Source: Parvularcula sp039822105
GTDB taxonomy: Bacteria; Pseudomonadota; Alphaproteobacteria; Caulobacterales; Parvularculaceae
DNA: 64,000 bases
Reading direction: 5' to 3'
Assembly (NCBI GenBank): GCA_039822105.1
Contig: JBCBMW010000004.1
Location: forward strand, 1-64,000
Positions within the stretch are counted from its first letter, which is position 1. Every line of letters starts with the position of its first letter. Below, piece by piece: positions 6,995 through 16,716 of the stretch. Both the position numbers and the translations under genes were made by a program. The notes below the pieces were generated by a model. That model saw nothing but the letters and a program-made list of their open reading frames with translations, did no database searches and was not told the origin of the DNA.

Positions 6995-8760
6995 TGCTCT
7001 CTCTTGCTGAACGTTTGAGCGAAGCGGTTGGCGCCGCCTTCGCGGCAGAAGGGCTCGACCCAAAGCTGGGTGCTGTGCGTGTTTCTGATCGTCCCGATCT
7101 GGCGCCCTTTCAGTGCAATGGAGCGTTGGCTGCGGCCAAGGCCGCGAAGCGCAATCCGCGGCAGCTCGCCGAGGCGCTGGCCAAGCACTTGGAGAACGAT
7201 CCACTTCTCGAGGATGTGAGCCTCGCCGGCCCAGGGTTTTTGAACCTGACGCCAACCGCGACGGTTCTCGAAGCCATGGCGGCCGAGCTTCAGGCCGCAG
7301 ATGATTGCGGCGTTTGGCGCAACCCCAGCCCGGAAAAAGTGCTGCTCGACTATGGCGGGCCGAATGTCGCCAAGCCCCTCCACGTGGGGCACCTCAGAAG
7401 CGCCATCATCGGCGAGAGCTTGAAACGGATTCTTCGAGCCGCAGGCGACGATGCCGTTGGCGACATCCACCTCGGCGATTGGGGCCTGCAAATGGGCCAG
7501 CTGATCACCGAGATGGCACAACGTTCGCCGGAGCTTCCCTATTTCGACCCTCAGATCACAGACGGTTACCCCAAAGAAAGCCCCGTCACGGTCGATGAGT
7601 TGGCTGAGATCTATCCCGCCGCCTCATCAGCTTGCAAAGAGGATCCTGAGCGGATGGCGGCGGCGCAGGCCGCGACCGCTGAGTTGCAAGACGGTCGGCC
7701 CGGCTATCGCGCCCTTTGGCAGCATTTTGTCGATGTGAGCCAAGATGCTCTCGAGCGGGACTATGGCGCGCTCGACGTCTCGTACGAGCTGTGGCGGGGT
7801 GAGGCGAGCGTACACGACCGGATCGAACCGGTGACCGAGGCGCTTCGCACCAAAGGCCTCTTGCAGCCCTCCGACGGTGCAGAGGTCGTCCACGTCGCGC
7901 GGGACGGAGACAAAAAAGAGATCCCGCCGCTGTTGATGATCAAGTCCAACGGATCGGTGGGCTACGCCTCGACCGATCTGGCGACGATCGACGAGCGCGC
8001 GGCTGAGGGTTTTGATCGCTGCATCTACGTGGTCGATAAGCGGCAGTCGGAGCATTTTGTACAGGTGTTCCGGGCTGCGGCTCTCCTCGGGCTCATGCCA
8101 GAGGACAAGCTCGAGCACGCAGGCTTTGGCACCATGAACGGCAAGGACGGTCGACCGTTCAAGACCCGAGAGGGCGGTGTGTTGCGCCTTTCCGATCTCC
8201 TTCACATGGTCGTGAGCAAGGCGGAAGAACGGGTCGCTGCTGGCGATGTCGCCCAGGATCAAAGCGATCACGAGCGGCAAGTGGTGGCCCGCCAGATTGG
8301 TTTGGCTGCCCTCAAATTTGCCGACCTCTCCAACCCCCGGACGACCGACTACATTTTTGATCTCGATCGCTTCATCGCCTTTGAAGGCAAGACGGGGCCG
8401 TATCTGCTTTACGCCGCGGTGCGCATGCGGTCGGTGTTGCGCAAGGCGGGGGTCGATCAAGCAGAAGCCGCTGGCAAGACGATCGCTGTCACAAATTCGT
8501 CAGAACGCGATCTTATCACGCAGCTCCTCGGATATAGCGATGCGCATCGCGGGGCGCACCAAAAACGGATGCCTCACATCTTGTGTGAGCATCTCTTCGC
8601 AGTGGCCCAGGGTTTTTCAAAGTTCTACGCCCATTGCCGGATTGCTGATGAGCCGTCTACGGATCTTCGTGATAGTCGCTTAGCCCTTGTTTCGCTGACG
8701 CTATCTCAGCTTGATCACGGTTTGGGCCTGCTTGGGATTTCCGCACCCGAACAAATGTGA
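6994..8760 (+). CDS. argS: Arginyl-tRNA synthetase
   Basis: Class I aminoacyl-tRNA synthetase charging tRNA-Arg; one such tRNA (TCT anticodon) is also in this window at 19597-19673. Domains in order: N-terminal Add1 domain (about 1-95), catalytic Rossmann fold with the HIGH motif as HVGH at residues 130-133, and a C-terminal DALR anticodon-binding domain (LLYAAVRMRSVLRKAG onward, about 460-588). Length 588 residues, normal. It begins inside the stop of the upstream lipoprotein gene. Confidence 0.97.
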   Translation: MLSLAERLSEAVGAAFAAEGLDPKLGAVRVSDRPDLAPFQCNGALAAAKAAKRNPRQLAEALAKHLENDPLLEDVSLAGPGFLNLTPTATVLEAMAAELQAADDCGVWRNPSPEKVLLDYGGPNVAKPLHVGHLRSAIIGESLKRILRAAGDDAVGDIHLGDWGLQMGQLITEMAQRSPELPYFDPQITDGYPKESPVTVDELAEIYPAASSACKEDPERMAAAQAATAELQDGRPGYRALWQHFVDVSQDALERDYGALDVSYELWRGEASVHDRIEPVTEALRTKGLLQPSDGAEVVHVARDGDKKEIPPLLMIKSNGSVGYASTDLATIDERAAEGFDRCIYVVDKRQSEHFVQVFRAAALLGLMPEDKLEHAGFGTMNGKDGRPFKTREGGVLRLSDLLHMVVSKAEERVAAGDVAQDQSDHERQVVARQIGLAALKFADLSNPRTTDYIFDLDRFIAFEGKTGPYLLYAAVRMRSVLRKAGVDQAEAAGKTIAVTNSSERDLITQLLGYSDAHRGAHQKRMPHILCEHLFAVAQGFSKFYAHCRIADEPSTDLRDSRLALVSLTLSQLDHGLGLLGISAPEQM

Positions 8761-8917
8761 ACATTTGGTGTCTGGGGTGTGGCTTATTCGCACCAATGCT
8801 CAGAGATGTGCAGTATGCAACATTTCTGACATATAACTTCTCGTAAAGTGTCACATCCCGGGACTACCCGGCCCCCGGGCGCGCAACCTGCGCTTAGACA
8901 CTCGGGGAATTAATCAG

Positions 8918-11900
8918 ATGACCAACAATCGTTGGGCGAGCGGCGTCGCTGCCCTCGCACTTACTGCGGCGATGACGCCTGCAGCTCTTGCACAGGACAC
9001 CACCGGCGGCATCCGCGGTAGCGTCGAGACTGAAACCGGCGCCTCGATTTCGGGTGCAACGGTCGTCGTCGTGAACACCGAAACGGGCCTTGCTCGTACA
9101 GTTCGCACCAACAGCAATGGTGACTTCAACGTCCGCAACCTGCCGGTGAATGGTCTTTACGCCGTGTCGGTCACAGCCCCTGGTTTTGCCGGTGAGCGCG
9201 CTGAAGACATCGCACTGAGCCTCGGTAACATCACTGACCTGGACTTTGACCTGAGCTCTGGCACAGGTGACGAGATTGTAGTTGTGGCGACCCGCACAGT
9301 TGCTGCTGATGTTGCTGTTGGTCCGAACACCACTTTCACGGCCGCCGAGCTGCAGTCGCTTCCAACGATCAACCGAAGCATCGCTGATGTCCTCCGCCTC
9401 GATCCACGCGTCTACATCGACGAGAGCCGGGGTGACCTGAACCCTGTGCAGTGTGCCGGCAAGAACCCACGCTTCAACTCATTCACACTCGACGGTGTTC
9501 GCCTCAACGACGGTTTTGGCCTCAACGCCAACGGCTTCCCAACGGAACGCCAGCCATTCTCGTTCGACGCAATTGAGCAGGTCTCGGTCGAACTCGCGCC
9601 ATTTGACGTTCAGTATGGTGGCTTCTCGGCGTGTAACATCAACGCTGTGACCAAGTCGGGTACGAACGAGTTCCACGGAACGATGTTCTACGACTACACC
9701 GACAACGATCTCCGCGGTGACTCCCTTGAAGGCGAAGACGTTATCGGCGCCGACTTCAAAGAGCAGCGCTATGGTGCAACTGTTGGTGGCCCAATCATCA
9801 AAGACAAGCTCTTCTTCTTTGCCGCTTATGAGCGCAACGAAGGCAGCAACAACTTTGACCGCGGCGCGCTTGGTTCTGGTGCCGTTAACGAAGTTGACAT
9901 CACGCAGGATGAACTCGACCGCATCGTTCAGATCGCCAATGAAGTCTACGATTACGACCCTGGTCAGATCCCAACAAGCCTCCCGAACGACGATGAGAAA
10001 ATCCTCATCAAGCTCGACTGGAACATTAATGAGAGGCATCGTGCGTCGTACACGTATAACTACAATGACGGCTTCAACAATGTTCAGTCTGACGGCGACC
10101 TCGACGAGTTCGAGTTCCAGAATCACCTCTATGTCCGCGGTTCGGAGCTGAACCAGCACGTTGGCCAGGTCTTCTCTGACTGGACAGAGAACTTCTCGAC
10201 CGAGCTTCGGATTGGTCACGTGAGCCTGGACAACAGCCAAAACTCGATCGGCGGCACCGACTTCGGTGAGATCACGATCGAAACAGACGATGTCGACGTG
10301 TATCTCGGTGGCGACGATAGTCGTCAGCGCAATGACCTTGAGTATGATATCTGGAACTTCGCGGCCAAGGCTTTCTACACGGTGGGCCGTCACGAGTTCA
10401 CTCTCGGCTACGAGCGTGAGCAGTTTGATATCTTCAACCTGTTCGTTCAGCACGCTGAAACAGAGATCGATTTCGAGAACATTGAGTTCTTCGATATCAA
10501 CACTTGCGAAGATCCTAACGATCCAAGCGCCAGCACTTGCGATGAGCTGCCCGATCTCGAGATCTCAGCTATCGATGCCTTCGAGCTCGGCCTTGCTGAC
10601 TCGGTGTTCTACAACAACGCTCCTTCGGGCGACATCAACACGCCTTCGAACTCGGATGACGCGGCTGCTGACTGGGGCTACGCTCTGAACACGGTCTACT
10701 TCCAAGACGCGTTCGAGCTGACGCCGACGGTCAACGTCGTGGCGGGTCTGCGCTACGATTTCTACACATCGGATGACTCGCCACCAGAGAGTGCTCAATT
10801 CGTTGAGGATTACGGCTTCTCGAACTCGCAAAACATTGATGGTCTTGACCTTCTCCAGCCGCGTATCGCTGTGACCTGGGAAGCTAAAGACAATCTGACT
10901 GTTAGCGCAGGTGTGGGTCGCTACTCAGGTGGTGATCCGAACGTTTGGATTTCGAACAACTACTCGAACAACGACGTGACCAATCTCGGCGCGAGCGACT
11001 CGGGTCTCGATTTCTCGGACCGTTTCTTCATCGATCCGGGTACGGATCCTGCGGCTGCCGCCCAGGCAGCTCTTGATGCGAGCGGTGACGTTTCGCTTCT
11101 CGATCCAAGCGTTGTTTACATCGACGCTGAAGACGGTGTCCCTGCATCGGCCGGCTACGCTATTCCTGAACAGCAATCTCTTGCAGTCCGCCAAGGCATC
11201 GGCAGCACCGGCTTCCAGATCAACTATCTGGATCCCAACTTCGAGCTTCCTTCGGAGTGGAAGTTCTCGCTGGGCGCTGTTTACCAGCCAACGCTCGACC
11301 TCCCGAGCTTCCTCGGCGGCGACTACACCTTCACCGCTGACTTCCTCTACAGCCAGGGCGAGAACAGCGCGGTCATCCTCCGCGGTGACCTCGAAGATAC
11401 CGGCGAAGTCGATGCTGACGGTCGTCCGATCTACGAAAGCGTTCGCCGGGAAAGCTTCGTGCTGACCAACTCTGACGATGAGCAGAACCGCACGATCTCG
11501 ATCTCGGGCGGTATCCAGAAAGAGTATGACAACGGCTTCAACTACGTTCTCGGTTATGCCTACACGGACAGCCAAGACGTGAACCCGATGACAAGCTCGG
11601 TGGCGTTCTCGAACTACACCAACCGTGCGGCGTTCGACCCTCAAGAGCAGGTTCGTTCGACCTCGGACTTCAACATCAAGCACCGCTTCACGGCTATTGC
11701 GAACTACGAGCGTAACTTCATCCGTGACTATGCGACGCGCGTTTCAGCTGTCGGCCTCCTGCGGTCGGGTCTCGCTTACTCGATCGTTGATCCGGATGCG
11801 GAGGTCTCGGCAGTCCGTTTCACCAGCCCTGATCTCCTCCTTACACCGGGGAGCCGGAACGAAGAGTTCGGGTCTTGGTGGGGTAAAGTGGACCTTCGCT

Positions 11901-12139
11901 TCGAACAGGAGTTCCCAGGTATCCAAGACGGTCACAAAGCGGCTGCGTTCATCGTGATCGACAACTTCACCAACCTTTTGAACGACGAGTGGGGCATCCT
12001 TCGCGAGCCTGACTTCCCACCGACGGTTGAAATCACCCGCGACGATATGGGCATGATCAACGGAACGCAGCGTGCAGAATCGCGTGTTGGCGACGCATCG
12101 CGCTACCAAATCCGCGTCGGCGTTCGTTACGTCTTCTAA
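8918..12139 (+). CDS. Oar-like TonB-dependent receptor with carboxypeptidase regulatory-like domain
   Basis: A 1073-residue outer-membrane protein. Signal peptide 1-26 (ALTAAMTPAALAQ), then a carboxypeptidase-regulatory/CNA-like beta sandwich (about 28-105: GGIRGSVETETGASISGATV), a TonB box-like DEIVVVATR near 120, a plug (about 125-240, with FNSFTLDGVRLNDGFG) and a long beta barrel ending in the aromatic terminal strand RYQIRVGVRYVF. The architecture matches Oar proteins, linked to protein secretion or large-substrate uptake. Codon choice is strongly biased (GGT, CGT, GCT, AAC), suggesting high expression. It stands alone: 157 non-coding bases before it and a terminator 29 bases after. Confidence 0.9.
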   Translation: MTNNRWASGVAALALTAAMTPAALAQDTTGGIRGSVETETGASISGATVVVVNTETGLARTVRTNSNGDFNVRNLPVNGLYAVSVTAPGFAGERAEDIALSLGNITDLDFDLSSGTGDEIVVVATRTVAADVAVGPNTTFTAAELQSLPTINRSIADVLRLDPRVYIDESRGDLNPVQCAGKNPRFNSFTLDGVRLNDGFGLNANGFPTERQPFSFDAIEQVSVELAPFDVQYGGFSACNINAVTKSGTNEFHGTMFYDYTDNDLRGDSLEGEDVIGADFKEQRYGATVGGPIIKDKLFFFAAYERNEGSNNFDRGALGSGAVNEVDITQDELDRIVQIANEVYDYDPGQIPTSLPNDDEKILIKLDWNINERHRASYTYNYNDGFNNVQSDGDLDEFEFQNHLYVRGSELNQHVGQVFSDWTENFSTELRIGHVSLDNSQNSIGGTDFGEITIETDDVDVYLGGDDSRQRNDLEYDIWNFAAKAFYTVGRHEFTLGYEREQFDIFNLFVQHAETEIDFENIEFFDINTCEDPNDPSASTCDELPDLEISAIDAFELGLADSVFYNNAPSGDINTPSNSDDAAADWGYALNTVYFQDAFELTPTVNVVAGLRYDFYTSDDSPPESAQFVEDYGFSNSQNIDGLDLLQPRIAVTWEAKDNLTVSAGVGRYSGGDPNVWISNNYSNNDVTNLGASDSGLDFSDRFFIDPGTDPAAAAQAALDASGDVSLLDPSVVYIDAEDGVPASAGYAIPEQQSLAVRQGIGSTGFQINYLDPNFELPSEWKFSLGAVYQPTLDLPSFLGGDYTFTADFLYSQGENSAVILRGDLEDTGEVDADGRPIYESVRRESFVLTNSDDEQNRTISISGGIQKEYDNGFNYVLGYAYTDSQDVNPMTSSVAFSNYTNRAAFDPQEQVRSTSDFNIKHRFTAIANYERNFIRDYATRVSAVGLLRSGLAYSIVDPDAEVSAVRFTSPDLLLTPGSRNEEFGSWWGKVDLRFEQEFPGIQDGHKAAAFIVIDNFTNLLNDEWGILREPDFPPTVEITRDDMGMINGTQRAESRVGDASRYQIRVGVRYVF

Positions 12140-12167
12140 GACTGCTGAGGTTCCAAACCTCGACGGG

Positions 12168-12196
12168 AAGGGCGGCTTCGGCCGCCCTTTTCTTTT
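12168..12196 (+). terminator. Intrinsic terminator of the Oar-like receptor gene
   Basis: Perfect stem 12170-12176/12181-12187 (GGGCGGC with GCCGCCC), TTCG loop, extended by AA/TT, followed by TTTTCTTTT. It separates the receptor from valS. Confidence 0.9.
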
Positions 12197-12233
12197 GCTG
12201 GCAGCGTCGGGGGCCATTGGCTAAAGCGCGCCA

Positions 12234-14903
12234 ATGCAAGACCTTCCCAAGACCTTTGAACACGCCGAGGCCGAGCCGCGCCTTTACGAAGCCCAAGAAA
12301 AATCAGGGCTCTTTGCGCCCCAGGGCGAGGGTGATCCCTATGCGATCGTCATCCCGCCGCCCAACGTGACGGGCAGTTTGCATGTCGGCCATGCGCTCAA
12401 CACCACGCTCCAAGACATCTTATGCCGCTTCAGGCGGCGGCAAGGGCGCCGGGTGCTTTGGCAGTTCGGCACCGACCACGCAGGCATCGCGACCCAAATG
12501 GTGGTCGAACGTCAGATGGCGGAGCGCCGAGAGCCGCATCGCCGGGACATCGGCCGCGACGCTTTTGTTGAGAAGGTCTGGCAATGGAAAGCGGAGTCGG
12601 GCGGCACGATCGAGAACCAACTCCGCCGCCTCGGTGCGAGCCTTGATTGGTCCCGTGGCCGTTTCACCATGGATGAGGGCCTGTCCGCCGCCGTCAGGAA
12701 GGTCTTCGTCGAACTCTATAACGAAGGGCTGATCTACCGCGACAAGCGGCTGGTGAACTGGGACCCCAAGTTCCAAACAGCGATTTCTGATCTTGAAGTC
12801 GAGAACAGCGAAGTGAACGGCCATATGTGGCGCTTTGCTTATCCGTTGGCTGACGGGCCTGTGGGCGACGTTAAAGAAATCGTGATCGCCACGACGCGTC
12901 CAGAAACCATGTTGGGTGATGGGGCGGTGGCAGTGCATCCCGATGATGAGCGGTATAAGGATCTTGTTGGCAAGATGGTCCGTTTGCCGATCGCCGATCG
13001 CCTGATCCCGATCATCGCTGATGAGTATCCTGACCCGGAGTTCGGTTCGGGTGCAGTGAAAATCACTGGCGCCCACGACTTCAACGACTTTGAGGTCGCC
13101 AAGCGTAACAACATCCCGATGATCGTCTTGATGGATGAAGAAGCGCGGATGATCTCCACGCCTGAGAACAACGTGCCGAAACGCTACCACGGTGTGGACT
13201 GGTTCGAAGCGCGCAAGATGGTCATCGCAGAGATCGAAGAGCAGGGGCTCAGCCGCGGCGTCGACGAGAAAGTCATTATGCAGCCCTTTGGGGATCGGTC
13301 GGGTGTCGTGATCGAGCCCATGCTGACCGATCAATGGTATGTCGATGCGAAGACCTTGGCTGTTCCGGCGATCGAGGCGGTGAAGTCAGGCAAGACGCAA
13401 TTCGTGCCGGCCAATTGGTCCAAGACTTACTTTCAGTGGATGGACAATATCGAGCCGTGGTGCATCTCGCGGCAATTGTGGTGGGGGCACCGGATTCCTG
13501 TGTGGTATGGGCCCGATGGGACGCCGTTCTGCGCTGAGAACGAGTCGGACGCCCTGCGCATGGCGACGGAGCACTATGAAGGCGACTCGGTTGCGCTGAT
13601 CCAAGACAGCGATGTTCTGGATACGTGGTTTTCCTCGGCGCTCTGGCCATTCTCGACGCTGGGCTGGCCCGAGGACACGCAAGAGCAGAAGGACTTTTAT
13701 CCGACGGCAGTGCTTTCGACGGCTTTCGATATCATCTTCTTCTGGGTGGCACGGATGATGATGATGGCGCTTCACTTCAAAAAGGACGTGCCGTTCGAGA
13801 CGGTGTACATCCATGCCCTTGTTCGTGATGAGCACGGACAAAAGATGTCAAAGTCCAAGGGCAACGTGATTGACCCGATGGAGTTCGTCGACGAGTTCGG
13901 CGCGGATCCTCTGCGCTTTGCCCTCGCGGCGCAGGCCACGCAGGGCCGGGATCTTAGTCTTTCGAAGTCTCGGGTCGAAGGCTACCGGAATTTCCGAACC
14001 AAGCTTTGGAACGCTGCGCGGTTCCTCCAGATCCGTGAGATCCCGATCACTGGCAATAAGACCGATCCCGCGACGCTCAAGCTGCCGCTGAACCGGTGGA
14101 TGGCGCATGAGGCAGCGGCGATGGCGAGGGCGGTGGCCGATGGGGTTGAGGCGTTTCGCTTCGATGATGCAGCGTCAGCGGTTTATCAGTTCACGTGGCG
14201 CACCTATTGCGACTGGTGCATTGAGCTTGCGAAGCCCGTCCTTGATGACGGAACGCCCGAGGAGATCGCCGAGACAAAGGCTGTACTCGGAGAAACACTC
14301 GAGTCCATCCTGGTGGCGCTTGAGCCGATGATGCCGTTTGTATCTCGAGAGATCTACAGCGCGATGAACGAGGGCAAAGCGGCTTTCGAAGATCTTTCCT
14401 GGCCCGCCAGTGACTTTGCCGACCCTGGCGCGGCGGCTGAAATGGAGATGGCGATTGCGCTGATCTCTGACATCCGGAGCACACGGACGGAAGTGAATGT
14501 GCCCGTCGCTGCCAAGCTGACCCTGACGGCGATCGGGGCAGGGGAGAGCGTCAAAGGACAGCTCGCGGCCCAGGAGAAGGCCATCAGCCGGATGGCCCGG
14601 ATCGAAGAGATCACCCACGCCGCTGAGCCGCCGAAGGGGGCGATCCAGTTCGTCAGCAACGGCGTGACCTACGCCTTGCCTGTGGTCGACGTGATTGATC
14701 TTGGTGCGGAGATGGCGCGTCTTGAAAAGGACATCGCCGCTGCCCAAGGCCAACTCAAAAAGGCTGAGGGCAAACTGAGCAATGAGCGCTTCGTGTCGAA
14801 GGCGCCGCCAGAGGTCGTCGAAGAGGAGCGAGCACGGGTCACCAAGTTTGGTGAAGAGCTCAAACAGCTTGAGGCGGCGAAGGCGCGGCTTGCCGCCCTC
14901 TGA
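12234..14903 (+). CDS. valS: Valyl-tRNA synthetase
   Basis: Class I synthetase charging tRNA-Val. The HIGH motif is HVGH at residues 50-53, followed by the large CP1 editing domain (about 190-400, TTRPETMLGD). The KMSKS motif is exact at 537-541, then come an anticodon-binding helical domain and a C-terminal coiled coil (about 825-889). Length 889, typical of the alphaproteobacterial form. The TGA is directly followed by the stop of the convergent gene at 14904, with no room for a terminator. Confidence 0.97.
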   Translation: MQDLPKTFEHAEAEPRLYEAQEKSGLFAPQGEGDPYAIVIPPPNVTGSLHVGHALNTTLQDILCRFRRRQGRRVLWQFGTDHAGIATQMVVERQMAERREPHRRDIGRDAFVEKVWQWKAESGGTIENQLRRLGASLDWSRGRFTMDEGLSAAVRKVFVELYNEGLIYRDKRLVNWDPKFQTAISDLEVENSEVNGHMWRFAYPLADGPVGDVKEIVIATTRPETMLGDGAVAVHPDDERYKDLVGKMVRLPIADRLIPIIADEYPDPEFGSGAVKITGAHDFNDFEVAKRNNIPMIVLMDEEARMISTPENNVPKRYHGVDWFEARKMVIAEIEEQGLSRGVDEKVIMQPFGDRSGVVIEPMLTDQWYVDAKTLAVPAIEAVKSGKTQFVPANWSKTYFQWMDNIEPWCISRQLWWGHRIPVWYGPDGTPFCAENESDALRMATEHYEGDSVALIQDSDVLDTWFSSALWPFSTLGWPEDTQEQKDFYPTAVLSTAFDIIFFWVARMMMMALHFKKDVPFETVYIHALVRDEHGQKMSKSKGNVIDPMEFVDEFGADPLRFALAAQATQGRDLSLSKSRVEGYRNFRTKLWNAARFLQIREIPITGNKTDPATLKLPLNRWMAHEAAAMARAVADGVEAFRFDDAASAVYQFTWRTYCDWCIELAKPVLDDGTPEEIAETKAVLGETLESILVALEPMMPFVSREIYSAMNEGKAAFEDLSWPASDFADPGAAAEMEMAIALISDIRSTRTEVNVPVAAKLTLTAIGAGESVKGQLAAQEKAISRMARIEEITHAAEPPKGAIQFVSNGVTYALPVVDVIDLGAEMARLEKDIAAAQGQLKKAEGKLSNERFVSKAPPEVVEEERARVTKFGEELKQLEAAKARLAAL

Positions 14904-16655
14904 CTATTCCCAATCGTCAGCGGTGATCACAATGCCTTCGCGGCGCGGATCGGCAAAAACATCGAGGCCGTCCGCGCCAAAGACGAAACCGTGGAGGCCC
15001 GAGGTGAGCGTTTGCATCGTCACCTCATATCCAGCGGCTTCAAGCTCGCCTGCCAGCTCATCGTTTCCTTCTTCGACCAAGACTTTGCCGCGGGGGACAA
15101 CGACATGGGGGCGGGTTACCGCCTCGCTGAGCTGCGTCCCGCCGAACATATGGGAGATGAGTGGTTTGGCGACATAGCCAATGATCGCCGGCCCACCCGG
15201 ACTGCCGATGGCGGCATAGGGCTCACCCTCGCCGTCAAACACCACAACCGGTGTCATCGAGCTCATCGGCCGTTTGCGCGGACCAGGCGCGTTGGCGATC
15301 GGTTTGCCGTCTCGGCCCGGGTCGCGCGAGAAGTCAGTCAGCTGATTGTTGAGCACCATGCCCGCGGCAAACATCTGGCTGCCAAACGGCATCTCGACCG
15401 TTGTGGTCATCGATATGATGTTGCCCGCAGCATCGCGGATCGAGAAATGCGAGGTGGCCGGAACTTCGTAAGAATCGCTGTCGAGGAAGCCCTCCTTGAC
15501 CTCTGGACCAGCCGGTTCGCCTGCTTCCACGCCCTCGAGCGGTGAGGGGCCAATCAGGTCTGCGCGATCTTTGAGATAGGCGTTATCGACAAGCGCCGCG
15601 ACAAGCGCGTCGGCCGATAGATCCTCCGTACCCATAGCGATGGGGTCGCCAAGATATCGGTTACGATCAGCATAGGCGAGGCGTGTGGCCTCGACATAGT
15701 TGAGAAGGTTTTCCTCTGGCGTTCCATCCGCGCCGGTGTGGGCGTAGATCTGCATGATCTGCAGCAAAGTGATCCCGCCGGAGCTTGGCGGCGGCATGGA
15801 GCAAATCTTGTACCCTTTGATAGGTACACAGATGGGCGTGCGTTCAATCACATCATAGGCCGCAAAGTCGTCAATGGTGATCGTCTCTTCGCCGGTTTGC
15901 GCGTTGACGCGCTCGACAATGGCTTCAGCAATCGGCCCGCTGTAAAAGGCCGCTGCACCGCCTTCCGCGATCAGGGAAACACTGTCCGCATAGGCCTGAT
16001 TGGTAACAGTCTCCCCCTCCGGCAGGGGCTGTTCATCTTCTCCGTAATAGATCTCACCGCCTGGCTCGAGCCGGAGATGCGGCAGTCGGCCCGCCCAATA
16101 GCTCAGCCGCTGGGGCATGGCGAAACCTTCCGATGCCAGACGGATCGGCGCGTCAAAGAGGGAGCTCCACTCAAGCGCGCCATGCTTCTCGTGAGCAAAC
16201 TCCAGAAGCTCAACGGCTCCCGGCACCCCGGTGCTGAACCCCGAACGCACGGCGGTGAAGAACGGCATGGCTGATCCGTCCTCGGTCAAAAAGATATCCG
16301 GCGCGGCGGACGCGGGCGCGATCTCCCGGCCATCATAGGCGTGGAGGACCTCGGTCTCCGCATCGTAGAAAAGCATGAACGCGCCGCCAGCAAGGCCGGA
16401 GGACTGCGGCTCAACGAGACCCAAAACCGTCTGCACAGCGACGGCTGCGTCCGCAGCCGTCCCTCCGCGAGCGAGGACTTCCGCGCCGGCCTCAACGGCC
16501 AATGGGTGAGCAGCTGAGACGATCCACGGCAGCACTTCCTCTGCGGAGGCGGCGGGCGCTTCTGCTGCAGGCGGCGCAGTGGTTTCGCTCGCGGGTTCAC
16601 CACATGCGGCGAGAAGGGCGGCGGTGGCTGCGGCGAGGGCCAGTCTGCGGTCCAT
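14904..16655 (-). CDS. ggt: Gamma-glutamyltransferase (lipoprotein form)
   Basis: Periplasmic enzyme hydrolysing or transferring the gamma-glutamyl group of glutathione. It is made as a proenzyme that cleaves itself. A lipoprotein-like signal ends LLAAC (Cys18), followed by a Pro/Ala-rich linker. The large subunit has AAHPLAVEAG and GLAGGAF; the nucleophile is Thr401 in VPATSHFS, where the family usually has TTH, so the second Thr is Ser. A PGPRKRPMSSMTP motif (substrate Ser-Ser) and GSPGGPAI oxyanion motif follow. Length 583. Divergent from the P1 peptidase, 61 bases apart. Confidence 0.94.
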   Translation of the reverse strand: MDRRLALAAATAALLAACGEPASETTAPPAAEAPAASAEEVLPWIVSAAHPLAVEAGAEVLARGGTAADAAVAVQTVLGLVEPQSSGLAGGAFMLFYDAETEVLHAYDGREIAPASAAPDIFLTEDGSAMPFFTAVRSGFSTGVPGAVELLEFAHEKHGALEWSSLFDAPIRLASEGFAMPQRLSYWAGRLPHLRLEPGGEIYYGEDEQPLPEGETVTNQAYADSVSLIAEGGAAAFYSGPIAEAIVERVNAQTGEETITIDDFAAYDVIERTPICVPIKGYKICSMPPPSSGGITLLQIMQIYAHTGADGTPEENLLNYVEATRLAYADRNRYLGDPIAMGTEDLSADALVAALVDNAYLKDRADLIGPSPLEGVEAGEPAGPEVKEGFLDSDSYEVPATSHFSIRDAAGNIISMTTTVEMPFGSQMFAAGMVLNNQLTDFSRDPGRDGKPIANAPGPRKRPMSSMTPVVVFDGEGEPYAAIGSPGGPAIIGYVAKPLISHMFGGTQLSEAVTRPHVVVPRGKVLVEEGNDELAGELEAAGYEVTMQTLTSGLHGFVFGADGLDVFADPRREGIVITADDWE

Positions 16656-16716
16656 GCTTGCTCCTTAGATAGCGTCCAGCGCACAACTTTGGCTGAGTGC
16701 GCGAGAGAGGCAAGCC

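Noticed and set aside
9479..10453. Long minus-strand frame (324 residues) inside the Oar-like receptor gene
   Set aside because: Antisense shadow of a strongly biased plus-strand gene; no Shine-Dalgarno, Val/Glu/Arg-rich composition typical of reverse frames, no family likeness.
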